Shown piece by piece: positions 1 through 5,716 of a DNA stretch of 10,704 bases (positions are counted from its first letter, which is position 1; each line of letters begins with the position of its first letter). The notes under the pieces are model-generated. The model was not told the origin of the DNA. It did not search any database and saw only the letters and a program-made list of their open reading frames with translations. The position numbers and the translations under genes were made by a program. The stretch spans positions 1 to 10,704 of the forward strand of contig JAJDYK010000215.1 of the NCBI GenBank assembly GCA_022825185.1. The letters are read 5' to 3'. This DNA is from Candidatus Latescibacterota bacterium (GTDB lineage Bacteria > Latescibacterota > UBA2968 > UBA8231).

Positions 1-99
1 GACTTGATCGATGCCGGGCACTTGGCGCGGGATGTCGCGGATTACAGCGGGCAGGGTCTGCTCTTCGTCAAAGCAGGGAATCTGCACGATCAACTTCAT
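1..99 (-). CDS. Family 2 glycosyltransferase, N-terminal fragment (runs off the window)
   Basis: Only the first 33 codons are inside the window. The protein begins MKLIVQIPCFDEEQTL, the usual opening of family 2 (GT-A fold) glycosyltransferases of the dolichyl-phosphate mannosyltransferase type: a beta strand, then P-x-[FY]-[DN]-E-[EA]-x-[TN]-[LI], the start of the nucleotide-sugar binding site. Sugar donor and acceptor cannot be told from this fragment. The ATG at 97-99 lies 4 nt after the stop codon of the flavin reductase gene, with a GGGG stretch about 8 nt upstream, so it looks like the next gene of the same leftward operon. An ATG at 101-103 is in a different frame and does not give this motif. 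The family call is fairly safe; anything finer is not. Confidence 0.7.
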   Translation of the reverse strand, partial: MKLIVQIPCFDEEQTLPAVIRDIPRQVPGIDQV

Positions 100-103
100 T
101 CAT

Positions 104-991
104 TCATCCCCAGCTTTCCTGCCGGATCTGCTTTTTGTCCAATCCGTGCTCCTGTAAGAGCGCGACCATGTTTTCGACGAAGCGCGGCTCGGGAGTCTCG
201 CCTTTGGCTCTAGCTGCCCGGCGCTCGTAGGGCGTGATGCCTGGGCCGCAGCTATAGGCCATCACCTTGGAGGGATCGGGGGCGACTTCGCGCAAGAGTT
301 CCCCAGAGATGCGCCCTTGGCGGGCACCGCGGATGCCGCTTGGGTCCTCGCGGGTGATGCAGTGGATTACGTCGAGTTGGTCGGGGTACTGATCCCGCAA
401 CTCCTCGAATTCCTCGAAGTAAATGACGTCGCCGCGCGTCTTGTTGCTAAATAGCAAGGTGTGCCTAAGCGGATCGCCGCGGTGTAGGCTTTCCTTGATC
501 AAGCTCCTGTTGGGCACGATGCCGCTGCCAGCGCATACGTGGACAATGTGATCAGTGCGCTCGCAGACATCGGTGGGAAAGGTGTACGCGCCGGTAAAAC
601 CGCTGATGACCAGCCGCCGACCCTCTTGGATGTAGTACGTCAACAGTGGCGACAAAAGCGGCGGGTACGGCGTCTCACCGCTCTCGTAGCGCTCTTCTTT
701 GATGGTGATGGCGAGGTGCTCCTCGTGAGGCGCAGAAGCCATGGAATAGGCTCGCGGCTTTTCCCGCTGCCCCTTTTGATCTTCTAAATAGGCGGTGAAG
801 TGCTCCAATTCGCCGAACTGATGCGGATCAATGGTGCAGAAGTGGCCGGCCTCGTATTCGATCAGTTCTTCGCCAGCCGACATAAAGAGCGTGGTGGTAT
901 CTGGGGTATCTCGGCGCACGTGGACGACCTCCACCTCCATCTCCCGGACTCTCCGCCTTGGCGTGCGCGTTGTTTGCGCTGAGGTGCTCAT
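104..991 (-). CDS. FNR-type FAD/NAD(P)H oxidoreductase without a ferredoxin domain
   Basis: A 295-residue ferredoxin-NADP reductase-like protein that should carry electrons from NAD(P)H through FAD to an unknown acceptor in the cytoplasm. The FAD-binding barrel contains R80-AYSMAS, the RxYS signature that grips the flavin. The nucleotide-binding domain has CAGSGIVP at about 153-160 and SCGPG at 247-251. The C-terminus QESWG is where PaaE/KshB/BenC-like reductases end their FNR module, and no [2Fe-2S] ferredoxin domain follows, so an external partner is needed. The start is 1 nt after the stop of the DUF5069 selenoprotein gene (TAG-T-ATG) and has only a weak ribosome site, which suggests coupled translation. 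An alternative start is Met18 (938-940), where the conserved fold begins and a GGAG lies about 10 nt upstream; the first 17 residues are Thr/Arg-rich and may not be translated. Substrate unknown. Confidence 0.85.
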   Translation of the reverse strand: MSTSAQTTRTPRRRVREMEVEVVHVRRDTPDTTTLFMSAGEELIEYEAGHFCTIDPHQFGELEHFTAYLEDQKGQREKPRAYSMASAPHEEHLAITIKEERYESGETPYPPLLSPLLTYYIQEGRRLVISGFTGAYTFPTDVCERTDHIVHVCAGSGIVPNRSLIKESLHRGDPLRHTLLFSNKTRGDVIYFEEFEELRDQYPDQLDVIHCITREDPSGIRGARQGRISGELLREVAPDPSKVMAYSCGPGITPYERRAARAKGETPEPRFVENMVALLQEHGLDKKQIRQESWG

Positions 992-992
992 A

Positions 993-1259
993 CTAGTGCT
1001 TTCTGGCCAAGTGCGCTTTCATCTTCTCGATCAGGGCATCGTCGTCTGCGGACGAGGCCACCATCTCCTCGAATGCTGCGGCTGTCAACTCCACTTCCTC
1101 CAGGAAGTGCTTGTCGGCCGGTCAGGGAAATACGTAGTCGCCGATGCGTTGCTGCTGGTGCGCCCGCGCCTTGTCGGCTATGCGCGCCAGCCAGGGGATA
1201 TCGCCGATGATCATACCCCGGGCTCGGGGCTTGAAGTCGAGAGTGTTCCACTCGCTCAT
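993..1259 (-). CDS. DUF5069-family selenoprotein, TGA at codon 46 read as selenocysteine
   Basis: An 88-residue protein if the in-frame TGA at 1122-1124 is decoded as selenocysteine. The N-terminal half has the DUF5069 pattern: PRARG, IPWLARIADKARAH, then IGDYVFP. Family members, as I recall them, continue with Cys-Pro-Leu-Asp after a GEY-(I/H)-(Y/F)-x segment; here the sequence is U46-P-A-D-K-H-F-L, so the TGA sits exactly at the conserved Cys. The frame stays open for 42 more codons with a helical C-terminus of family character (AAAFEEMV, DDALIEKMKAHL) and ends at TAG 993-995. A strong GGAGGA lies 5 nt before the ATG. The start overlaps the kinase stop (ATGA). A perfect hairpin follows the TGA. 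The function of DUF5069 is unknown to me; a Cys-to-Sec replacement would suggest a redox or metal-binding role. Alternatives are a nonsense mutation or sequencing error, which the hairpin and the second case in this window argue against. Confidence 0.82.
1092..1124 (-). promoter_or_regulatory. Candidate bacterial SECIS element of the DUF5069 selenoprotein gene
   Basis: On the minus-strand mRNA the UGA (1122-1124) is followed after 12 nt by CACUUCC, a loop UGGA, and GGAAGUG (1092-1109). This is a perfect 7-bp stem with a tetraloop. The loop begins 19 nt after the UGA and has G at its second position, which meets the general bacterial SECIS rules as I know them (upper stem close behind UGA, G in the first two loop positions, loop 16-37 nt away). 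Lower pairing is possible between CAA and UUG and between GGC and GCC further out, interrupted by mismatches. The same bases code for K-H-F-L-E-E-V, so the hairpin lies inside the reading frame, as SelB-dependent elements in bacteria do. Confidence 0.75.
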
Positions 1260-2293
1260 AGGGTTCCTCCGCGTGGTGACAAACAAAACTGCAACCGGCT
1301 TCTCAACTCGGTCGCGCTTGGGTCTGTGCTCAGGCCCTCGGCCAGCATGGCCGCGCATTGCCGCAGCCGCGCAAGGGGCCTTTTCCAGTGTTGGCGCAGG
1401 GCCAGCGCGTGCGGCTCGCCGTCGAGAGCCGCGCACAACAGGGCCGCGCTGTTTAAAAGAAAAAAGATGCGGTGATAATCGAGTGCCCGCGCACCGTCGC
1501 TGCGCCCGGACGCCTCGGCGTATAAACGCGCTGCGGACGCGTCCAGCAGCGAGCGCATGCGTCCGTCCTGCCGCCCGCTACCCATACTTGAAGTATACTG
1601 CGTCAAGCGCCTTTCCGTCCAGTCCCAACCAATTTTGGCAAATTCGAGGAAGTAAACGTGCGTGCCCTTCGGCGCGACGATTGCGTTGCGCGCGTTGTAA
1701 TCTACGCTGCCCAGCGCGGCTGGCCGCGCCGCCAGCCAGCCGTGCATGGTTTCGAGCAGTGGCTGTATCCCAGCGTCTAAGGACTGCTGGAGACGGCGGC
1801 AGAACTGTTCGATGCCAGCGTGCGCCCGCGCTCCTGCTTCGTCCCAAGCGGCGGCGAGGGCTGAGCGGTTGGCGCTTGGCACTACCCTCGGTGCCAACTG
1901 GTCGGCGCGTTGGGAGAACGCGTGCTCAATGGCGCACAGCCCGCGTATGGCCTGTATCGTCGTTGCACGGTCCCCGTCCTGAATGGCGTCGTCGAGGGTG
2001 CGGTCGCCGACCCATTGCAAGAAGATGCAGTGGGCTTCCCGATCAATACCTAGCACGACCGGCACCGGACAACTCGCTCTGTGCAGTATGCCGAGCACGT
2101 CGCGTTCGACCTCCAACAGGTCGTAAGCCGTGCCCTGCGTCAGCCTCCCAAAGGGCTGATGCTTGACCACGACCTTGCGGCCGTCTGCGTCCTCGACGCG
2201 CCAGACTCCTTCGGCGAGCGGAGCGATCGCGCGGATGGGTGGATGACCCGCGCGTACATAGGCTGCGGTCGCCGCGCAGTCGGCGAGGCTCAT
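1256..2293 (-). CDS. Aminoglycoside phosphotransferase-like (APH fold) kinase, divergent active site
   Basis: A 345-residue protein with the layout of the APH/choline-kinase superfamily. The N-lobe has GVWRVEDADGRKVVVKH (about 29-45) with K44 as the likely ATP-binding lysine and E61/E63 in the following helix. The hinge is CIFLQWVGDRTLDDAI (89-104). The catalytic segment reads SVDYNARNAIV (196-206), followed by FLEFAKIGWDWTERRL (215-230). Compared with the usual HGDxxxxN and IDWE motifs, D198 and N203 are kept, but the residue two before D198 is Ser rather than His, and the metal-binding Asp of the last strand appears as Glu217. Substrate unknown; antibiotic modification should not be assumed, as such kinases often act on sugars, choline or other small molecules. 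The start at MSLADC overlaps the lectin stop by 4 nt (ATGA), and its own stop overlaps the next start the same way, so translation is probably coupled. Reading further upstream in this frame only shadows the lectin gene. Confidence 0.78.
   Translation of the reverse strand: MSLADCAATAAYVRAGHPPIRAIAPLAEGVWRVEDADGRKVVVKHQPFGRLTQGTAYDLLEVERDVLGILHRASCPVPVVLGIDREAHCIFLQWVGDRTLDDAIQDGDRATTIQAIRGLCAIEHAFSQRADQLAPRVVPSANRSALAAAWDEAGARAHAGIEQFCRRLQQSLDAGIQPLLETMHGWLAARPAALGSVDYNARNAIVAPKGTHVYFLEFAKIGWDWTERRLTQYTSSMGSGRQDGRMRSLLDASAARLYAEASGRSDGARALDYHRIFFLLNSAALLCAALDGEPHALALRQHWKRPLARLRQCAAMLAEGLSTDPSATELRSRLQFCLSPRGGTL
1265..1270 (-). promoter_or_regulatory. Strong Shine-Dalgarno site of the DUF5069 selenoprotein gene
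   Basis: GGAGGA on the minus strand, 5 nt before the ATG at 1257-1259 and inside the 3' end of the kinase gene. It is the strongest ribosome site in the leftward operon. It fixes the start of the TGA-interrupted gene and indicates that the N-terminal half is actively translated rather than being a decayed remnant. Confidence 0.7.
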
Positions 2294-2667
2294 GGTTGGC
2301 TGAAGACGATGATTTGGGCGACGACTTTGCCGGCTTGGTTGTTGAAATCCGGGTTTTCGTTCATGGCCAAATGCAGGATGCCCGCGCGGTCGGCGATAAA
2401 GTCGTAGCGGCTGCCCACGGCAAAGATCGGCCCGTCGTCGCCGATGCGGGCTATGAGCGCGCCGACATTGGCCCCCGGCAGTAGGTAGCCCGATTCTGCG
2501 GGCAGATTGTACAAGCCATCGGCACCACACCAGGCGATTTGGTTGCGCATGTCCGGCGACCAAGTTTCCTCCGCGTCGATGACGACCCGCTGGCCGCTCT
2601 CTATTCGGATCAAGCTGTCTTGCCATTGCGGACTAGGCCGCACCGTACGCATAATTGTTACAGCCAC
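2290..2667 (-). CDS. LecA (PA-IL)-like lectin domain protein
   Basis: A 125-residue single-domain protein resembling the LecA/PA-IL beta-sandwich found in Pseudomonas galactose lectin and in many carbohydrate-binding modules. Visible hallmarks are GQRVVIDAEETWSPD (25-39), CGADG (47-51), the core LPGANVGALIARIG (63-76), FAVG (82-85), and a Ca-binding-like loop AMNENPDFNNQAG (101-113) matching the family's N-D-x(4)-D-N-x-G region. No signal peptide or membrane segment is present, so it may act inside the cell or be exported another way. The start is taken as GTG (2665-2667), with GAAGG 4 nt upstream; the alternative ATG at 2650-2652 would shorten the protein by five residues, and an in-frame TAG lies 15 nt upstream of the GTG. 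It appears to be the first gene of the leftward operon and overlaps the kinase gene by 4 nt. Ligand unknown. Confidence 0.7.
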   Translation of the reverse strand: MAVTIMRTVRPSPQWQDSLIRIESGQRVVIDAEETWSPDMRNQIAWCGADGLYNLPAESGYLLPGANVGALIARIGDDGPIFAVGSRYDFIADRAGILHLAMNENPDFNNQAGKVVAQIIVFSQP

Positions 2668-2716
2668 AGCACCTTCTCGCTATCTAAGTTTAATTAAAGC
2701 GCGTATTGCGAATTCA
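2668..2716. promoter_or_regulatory. Divergent intergenic spacer between the lectin operon and murD
   Basis: 49 bases, clearly richer in A+T than the flanking genes, including a TTTAATTAAA run at about 2689-2698. It must hold, or lie next to, the promoters of both the leftward five-gene operon and murD. I could not find a convincing pair of -35 and -10 boxes at the right spacing on either strand, so no individual promoter is called. Confidence 0.4.
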
Positions 2717-4105
2717 ATGGCGCTAAAGAAATCCTCCGGCCCCAAAGAGTCAAGCGCGGCTCTGCACCAGCGGCGCATTGCCCTGCTCGGCCTCGGCGTG
2801 GAAAACCGTGCGCTGGCCCGCTTTCTCCACGCGCGTCAGATTCCTTTCTCCGTGTGCGATGTTCGCGATCCGGCCACCCCAGTGGAGGGCGTGCAACAGT
2901 GGCGCATCGGCGAAGGCTATCTCGACGACCTGACCGACTTCGACCTGCTGTTCCGCACACCGGGTCTGCCGACGCTGGACCCGCGCCTGTGTGCGGCGCG
3001 GCGTTGCGGCGTCGAAGTATCGAGTCAGACGCGCCTTTTTTTGCAACTGTGTCCGGCCCCAGTGCTCGGCATTACCGGCACCAAGGGCAAGGGCACTACG
3101 ACTGCGCTGCTGCACGCCTTGCTGGCAACCGACCCGTCGGCACGGGTGTTTAGCGGTGGCAACATCGGCCGGCCGCCGATCGAATTCATGGACGAGTTGC
3201 AGCCGACCGATCGGGTCGTCCTAGAGCTGTCCAGCTTCCAATTGCAAGACCTCGGCCAAAGTCCGCATATCGCCGTGGTCCTTTCCGTCACCGAGGACCA
3301 TCTCGACTATCACGCCGACCGCGCCGAGTACGTCGCTGCTAAAAAGCCCGTGTGCCGCTACCAAACATCCGATCATATCCTCGTCGTCAATCGGGACTGT
3401 CCCACAGCTCGGACTTTTGCCGACGAGAGTCCAGCTACCCTTTGGACCTTTAGCACAACCACTCCGAGCATTCCGGGCGCGTGGGTCGCCGACGGCCAGT
3501 TGTGGGCCTGCTGCTCTGGGGCGCAGCCGATCGCCATTTGTCCGGTGGCCGACATTCCTCTGCGGGGACGGCACAACTGGAGCAATGTCGCCGCTGCGGT
3601 AGCTGGTGCGTTGGCTTTTGGTGCGCCAGCGACCCATTTTGCCGAGGCCATTCGCTCCTTTGCGGGTCTTCCTCATCGCCTCGAATACGTTGCCGAGCGC
3701 GACGGCGTTACCTATTACAACGACTCACTGGGCACGACAGTCGATGCTGCCTGTGCTGCTATCCAAGCCTTTGACGTGCCCCTGCTGCTGATCGCGGGTG
3801 GCGCTTCCAAAGGGGCCGATTTCAGCGCCTTGGGTACTGCGATTGCCGAGGCCAATGTCCGCGCCGTGCTGCTCATCGGCCAAGAGGCCCCGCGCATTGC
3901 CGCTGTCGTACAGCAAGCGGGCGCGGGCGAGGTCGTCCAATGCTGCCGCGAATTACCCCAAGCCTTGGACACCGCCCGCCGCTTGGCGCAACCCGGCGAC
4001 GTGGTGCTGCTTTCGCCAGCCTGCGCCAGCTTCGATCAGTTTGCCAGTTACGCCGAGCGCGGCGATCTGTTCAAGCGGCTGGTCCGCACAACGAGCGTTG
4101 TATGA
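2717..4105 (+). CDS. murD: UDP-N-acetylmuramoylalanine--D-glutamate ligase (MurD)
   Basis: A 462-residue Mur ligase that adds glutamate to UDP-MurNAc-L-Ala in cytoplasmic peptidoglycan precursor synthesis, using ATP. The N-terminal Rossmann domain opens with IALLGLGVENRALARFL (21-37). The ATP loop is GITGTKGKGTTT (118-129), followed by GGNIGRP (147-153), ELSSFQL (170-176), TEDHLDYH (192-199), RHNWSNV (285-291), LPHRLEYV (318-325), YNDSLGTT (334-341) and GGASKGADF (361-369); the C-terminus has the LLSPACASFDQF segment typical of MurD. The length is normal. The motif NDSLGTT stands where many MurD proteins have NDSKATN, so the usual Lys is Leu. The start ATG at 2717 has no clear Shine-Dalgarno; the frame is open further upstream to 2507, but that part overlaps the divergent lectin gene and is not Mur-like. 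No other cell-wall gene adjoins it. Confidence 0.93.
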   Translation: MALKKSSGPKESSAALHQRRIALLGLGVENRALARFLHARQIPFSVCDVRDPATPVEGVQQWRIGEGYLDDLTDFDLLFRTPGLPTLDPRLCAARRCGVEVSSQTRLFLQLCPAPVLGITGTKGKGTTTALLHALLATDPSARVFSGGNIGRPPIEFMDELQPTDRVVLELSSFQLQDLGQSPHIAVVLSVTEDHLDYHADRAEYVAAKKPVCRYQTSDHILVVNRDCPTARTFADESPATLWTFSTTTPSIPGAWVADGQLWACCSGAQPIAICPVADIPLRGRHNWSNVAAAVAGALAFGAPATHFAEAIRSFAGLPHRLEYVAERDGVTYYNDSLGTTVDAACAAIQAFDVPLLLIAGGASKGADFSALGTAIAEANVRAVLLIGQEAPRIAAVVQQAGAGEVVQCCRELPQALDTARRLAQPGDVVLLSPACASFDQFASYAERGDLFKRLVRTTSVV

Positions 4106-4179
4106 GCCGCCCGGTCTTCTTTACTTTGTCTGTACGCTATTTGCAAGCCCACTTACCTGGCTCACCAAGAGACGAGAAT

Positions 4180-4183
4180 GGAG
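4180..4183 (+). promoter_or_regulatory. Shine-Dalgarno site deciding the sulfatase start
   Basis: GGAG 7 nt before the ATG at 4191. The sulfatase frame is open back to 3798, but that stretch is a shadow of murD; this site and the immediate start of the sulfatase fold (RPNLLFIMPDQ) fix the true start. The 85-base spacer after murD shows no clear terminator or promoter. Confidence 0.65.
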
Positions 4184-4190
4184 TAGAATC

Positions 4191-5666
4191 ATGCCTGACC
4201 GACCCAATTTGCTGTTCATCATGCCCGACCAGATGCGCCACGACTTTCTCAGTTGTTATGGTGCCCCCCACATTTCTACGCCCAACATCGACCGCATTGC
4301 CGCCGAAGGCATCCGCTACGATCAAGCCTACAGCTTGCATCCGGTCTGCGTACCGGCGCGTTGTTCGCTGCTGACGGGCCTCAACGCTTGGCGCAACCAC
4401 GTGCTGACCAACGGCAACCACCTGCGCCCGGACCACGCTGCGTGTGGCATCCGCACTTGGGCGGAGATGTTGACCGATCACGGCTACCTTACCTCGGCCA
4501 TTGGCAAGATGCACTTCTACCCGTGGGAAGCCTCTTTTGGCTTCCAACATCGCATCGCCTGCGAGGATAAGGTGTGGGTCAACATCCAAGACGATTACTG
4601 GCACTATCTGCAACAGCGCGGCCACCGCAAGTACATGGGCAAGGAGCACGAAGGATACGACGAGCAGCGCGGCGCTTGCGTGTCGTTGCTGCCCTGGGAT
4701 TGCTATTGGGATTACTTCGTCGGCGAGGAGGCGGCGCGCTTCATCCGCGAGTACGATGACGAGCGGCCCTTCGCCTGCATGGTGGGTTTCCCCGGCCCGC
4801 ACGATCCCTACGACCCCACGCCGGAATTTCTGGCCAAAGTAGATGTCGATAAAATTCCCGATCCCGCCCCTGGCGACCCCATCCACCGCGATGTCCGCGA
4901 GGGCATCCACCCCCGGCCTCGGCCCGGCGTGCCGATATGGACTCCAGAGACCGAAGGCCCCTACACCGAGGAGCAGAAGCGCACGGTGCGCGCCCACTAT
5001 TCGGCGCTGATTTTGCAGATAGACCACGAGGTCGGCCAAATCCTCGCGGCCTTGGAGGAAAGCGGCCGTCTCGACAACACCATCGTCATCTTCGCCTCAG
5101 ACCACGGCGACTTGGTGGGGGATCACGGCGTAAACGCCAAGGGCAACTTTTACGAAGGTAGCTGCCACGTGCCCATGCTGGTGCGCCAGCCGGGCGGTGC
5201 TGCCGGTGAGGTGCGCGACGATTTGGTTTGCCTTACGGACGTCACCGCCACCCTGTTAGCCGCGTCTGGTCACGGCGTGCCGGAATATATGGACGCTCGA
5301 CCGCTGCCCGGCTTGGGCTTGGCTGACGATGCGCCGCGCGACATGCTCGTCGGCGGCTTGCAATCTGGTTGGATGGCCTACGACGGGCGGCACAAGTTGG
5401 TGAAGTACAGCAACGGCGCGGCCGGGCTTTTCGATTTGCAGGAAGATCCCCAAGAAGAGCACAATCTCGCCGAATCCGCAGCGCACGCGGCTGAATACCG
5501 CCACTTGGACGCTGCGCTCTGGCGCGAGATCATGCGCTCCGTGCAGGCTTCGCACTCCTACAATTTAGTAGATGCCTCTGAAAGTGGCCCGCTGTGGGCC
5601 GACAAGGTGTTCGGTGCGGAGGGGTGGGAGCGGGTCTATCCGCACAGTTCAGTTAAGAGGAGATAG
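4191..5666 (+). CDS. Type I sulfatase family hydrolase (formylglycine-dependent)
   Basis: A 491-residue alkaline phosphatase-superfamily sulfatase that should hydrolyse sulfate esters using a Cys-derived formylglycine. The opening RPNLLFIMPDQMRHDFLSCYG gives the first metal-ligand strand (D13/Q14), and PNIDRIAAEG follows. The modification site is C53-V-P-A-R57-C-S-L-L-T-G, a good CxPxR consensus. Further active-site elements are GKMHF (K106, H108), PGPHDPYDP (H204), ASDHGDLVGDHG (D304, H305) and K317. The C-terminus has LFDLQEDPQEEHNLA, the usual sulfatase LYDLxxDPxExxNL motif. There is no signal peptide, so it is probably cytoplasmic and works on an imported or internal ester. A phosphonate monoester hydrolase or choline sulfatase-like activity cannot be excluded. 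No formylglycine-generating enzyme gene is in the window. It converges with the cysH operon; a link through sulfur supply is possible but not shown. Confidence 0.9.
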   Translation: MPDRPNLLFIMPDQMRHDFLSCYGAPHISTPNIDRIAAEGIRYDQAYSLHPVCVPARCSLLTGLNAWRNHVLTNGNHLRPDHAACGIRTWAEMLTDHGYLTSAIGKMHFYPWEASFGFQHRIACEDKVWVNIQDDYWHYLQQRGHRKYMGKEHEGYDEQRGACVSLLPWDCYWDYFVGEEAARFIREYDDERPFACMVGFPGPHDPYDPTPEFLAKVDVDKIPDPAPGDPIHRDVREGIHPRPRPGVPIWTPETEGPYTEEQKRTVRAHYSALILQIDHEVGQILAALEESGRLDNTIVIFASDHGDLVGDHGVNAKGNFYEGSCHVPMLVRQPGGAAGEVRDDLVCLTDVTATLLAASGHGVPEYMDARPLPGLGLADDAPRDMLVGGLQSGWMAYDGRHKLVKYSNGAAGLFDLQEDPQEEHNLAESAAHAAEYRHLDAALWREIMRSVQASHSYNLVDASESGPLWADKVFGAEGWERVYPHSSVKRR

Positions 5667-5716
5667 ATGCAGTAGTAGATACGACCTGCTTCTTTTTAGG
5701 CTCTGCGACGCATCTA
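5664..5716. repeat. 7-bp inverted repeat spanning the convergent gene ends
   Basis: TAGATGC at 5664-5670 and its exact complement GCATCTA at 5710-5716 flank 39 bases. The outer three bases of each arm are the TAG stop codons of the sulfatase and of the UxxC selenoprotein. Inside lies TTCTTTTTA (about 5690-5698). It may form a weak transcription stop between convergent genes, but the loop is long and no compact GC-rich hairpin with a U-run was found, so chance is likely. Confidence 0.2.

Noticed and set aside
988..1251. Open frame of 87 codons on the minus strand over the selenoprotein gene
   Set aside because: It is out of frame with the DUF5069 reading, rich in Arg/Gly as expected for GC-rich shadow frames, and has no recognisable family pattern.
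993..1259. Reading the TGA-interrupted DUF5069 gene as a pseudogene
   Set aside because: The frame stays open and family-like on both sides, there is no frameshift, the ribosome site is strong, the stop aligns with a conserved Cys, and a SECIS-like hairpin follows. An independent second case lies in the same window.
1144..2166. Long plus-strand open frame opposite the kinase
   Set aside because: The composition is dominated by Arg, Ala, Pro and Ser without a fold pattern; it is a shadow of the minus-strand kinase and DUF5069 genes.
2507..2716. N-terminal extension of murD
   Set aside because: It overlaps the divergent lectin gene, shows no Mur similarity, and the protein is already of normal length from 2717.
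3798..4190. N-terminal extension of the sulfatase
   Set aside because: It lies in a shadow frame of murD; the GGAG and ATG at 4180-4193 sit immediately before the sulfatase fold.
4102..4374. Possible small gene starting at the ATG overlapping the murD stop (GTATGAGC)
   Set aside because: The frame runs into the sulfatase gene as a Cys/Arg-rich shadow and shows no conserved pattern or ribosome site of its own.
5667..5699. Rho-independent terminator after the sulfatase
   Set aside because: Only a 4-bp GCAG/CTGC stem with a 13-base loop precedes TTCTTTTTA, which is too weak to call.
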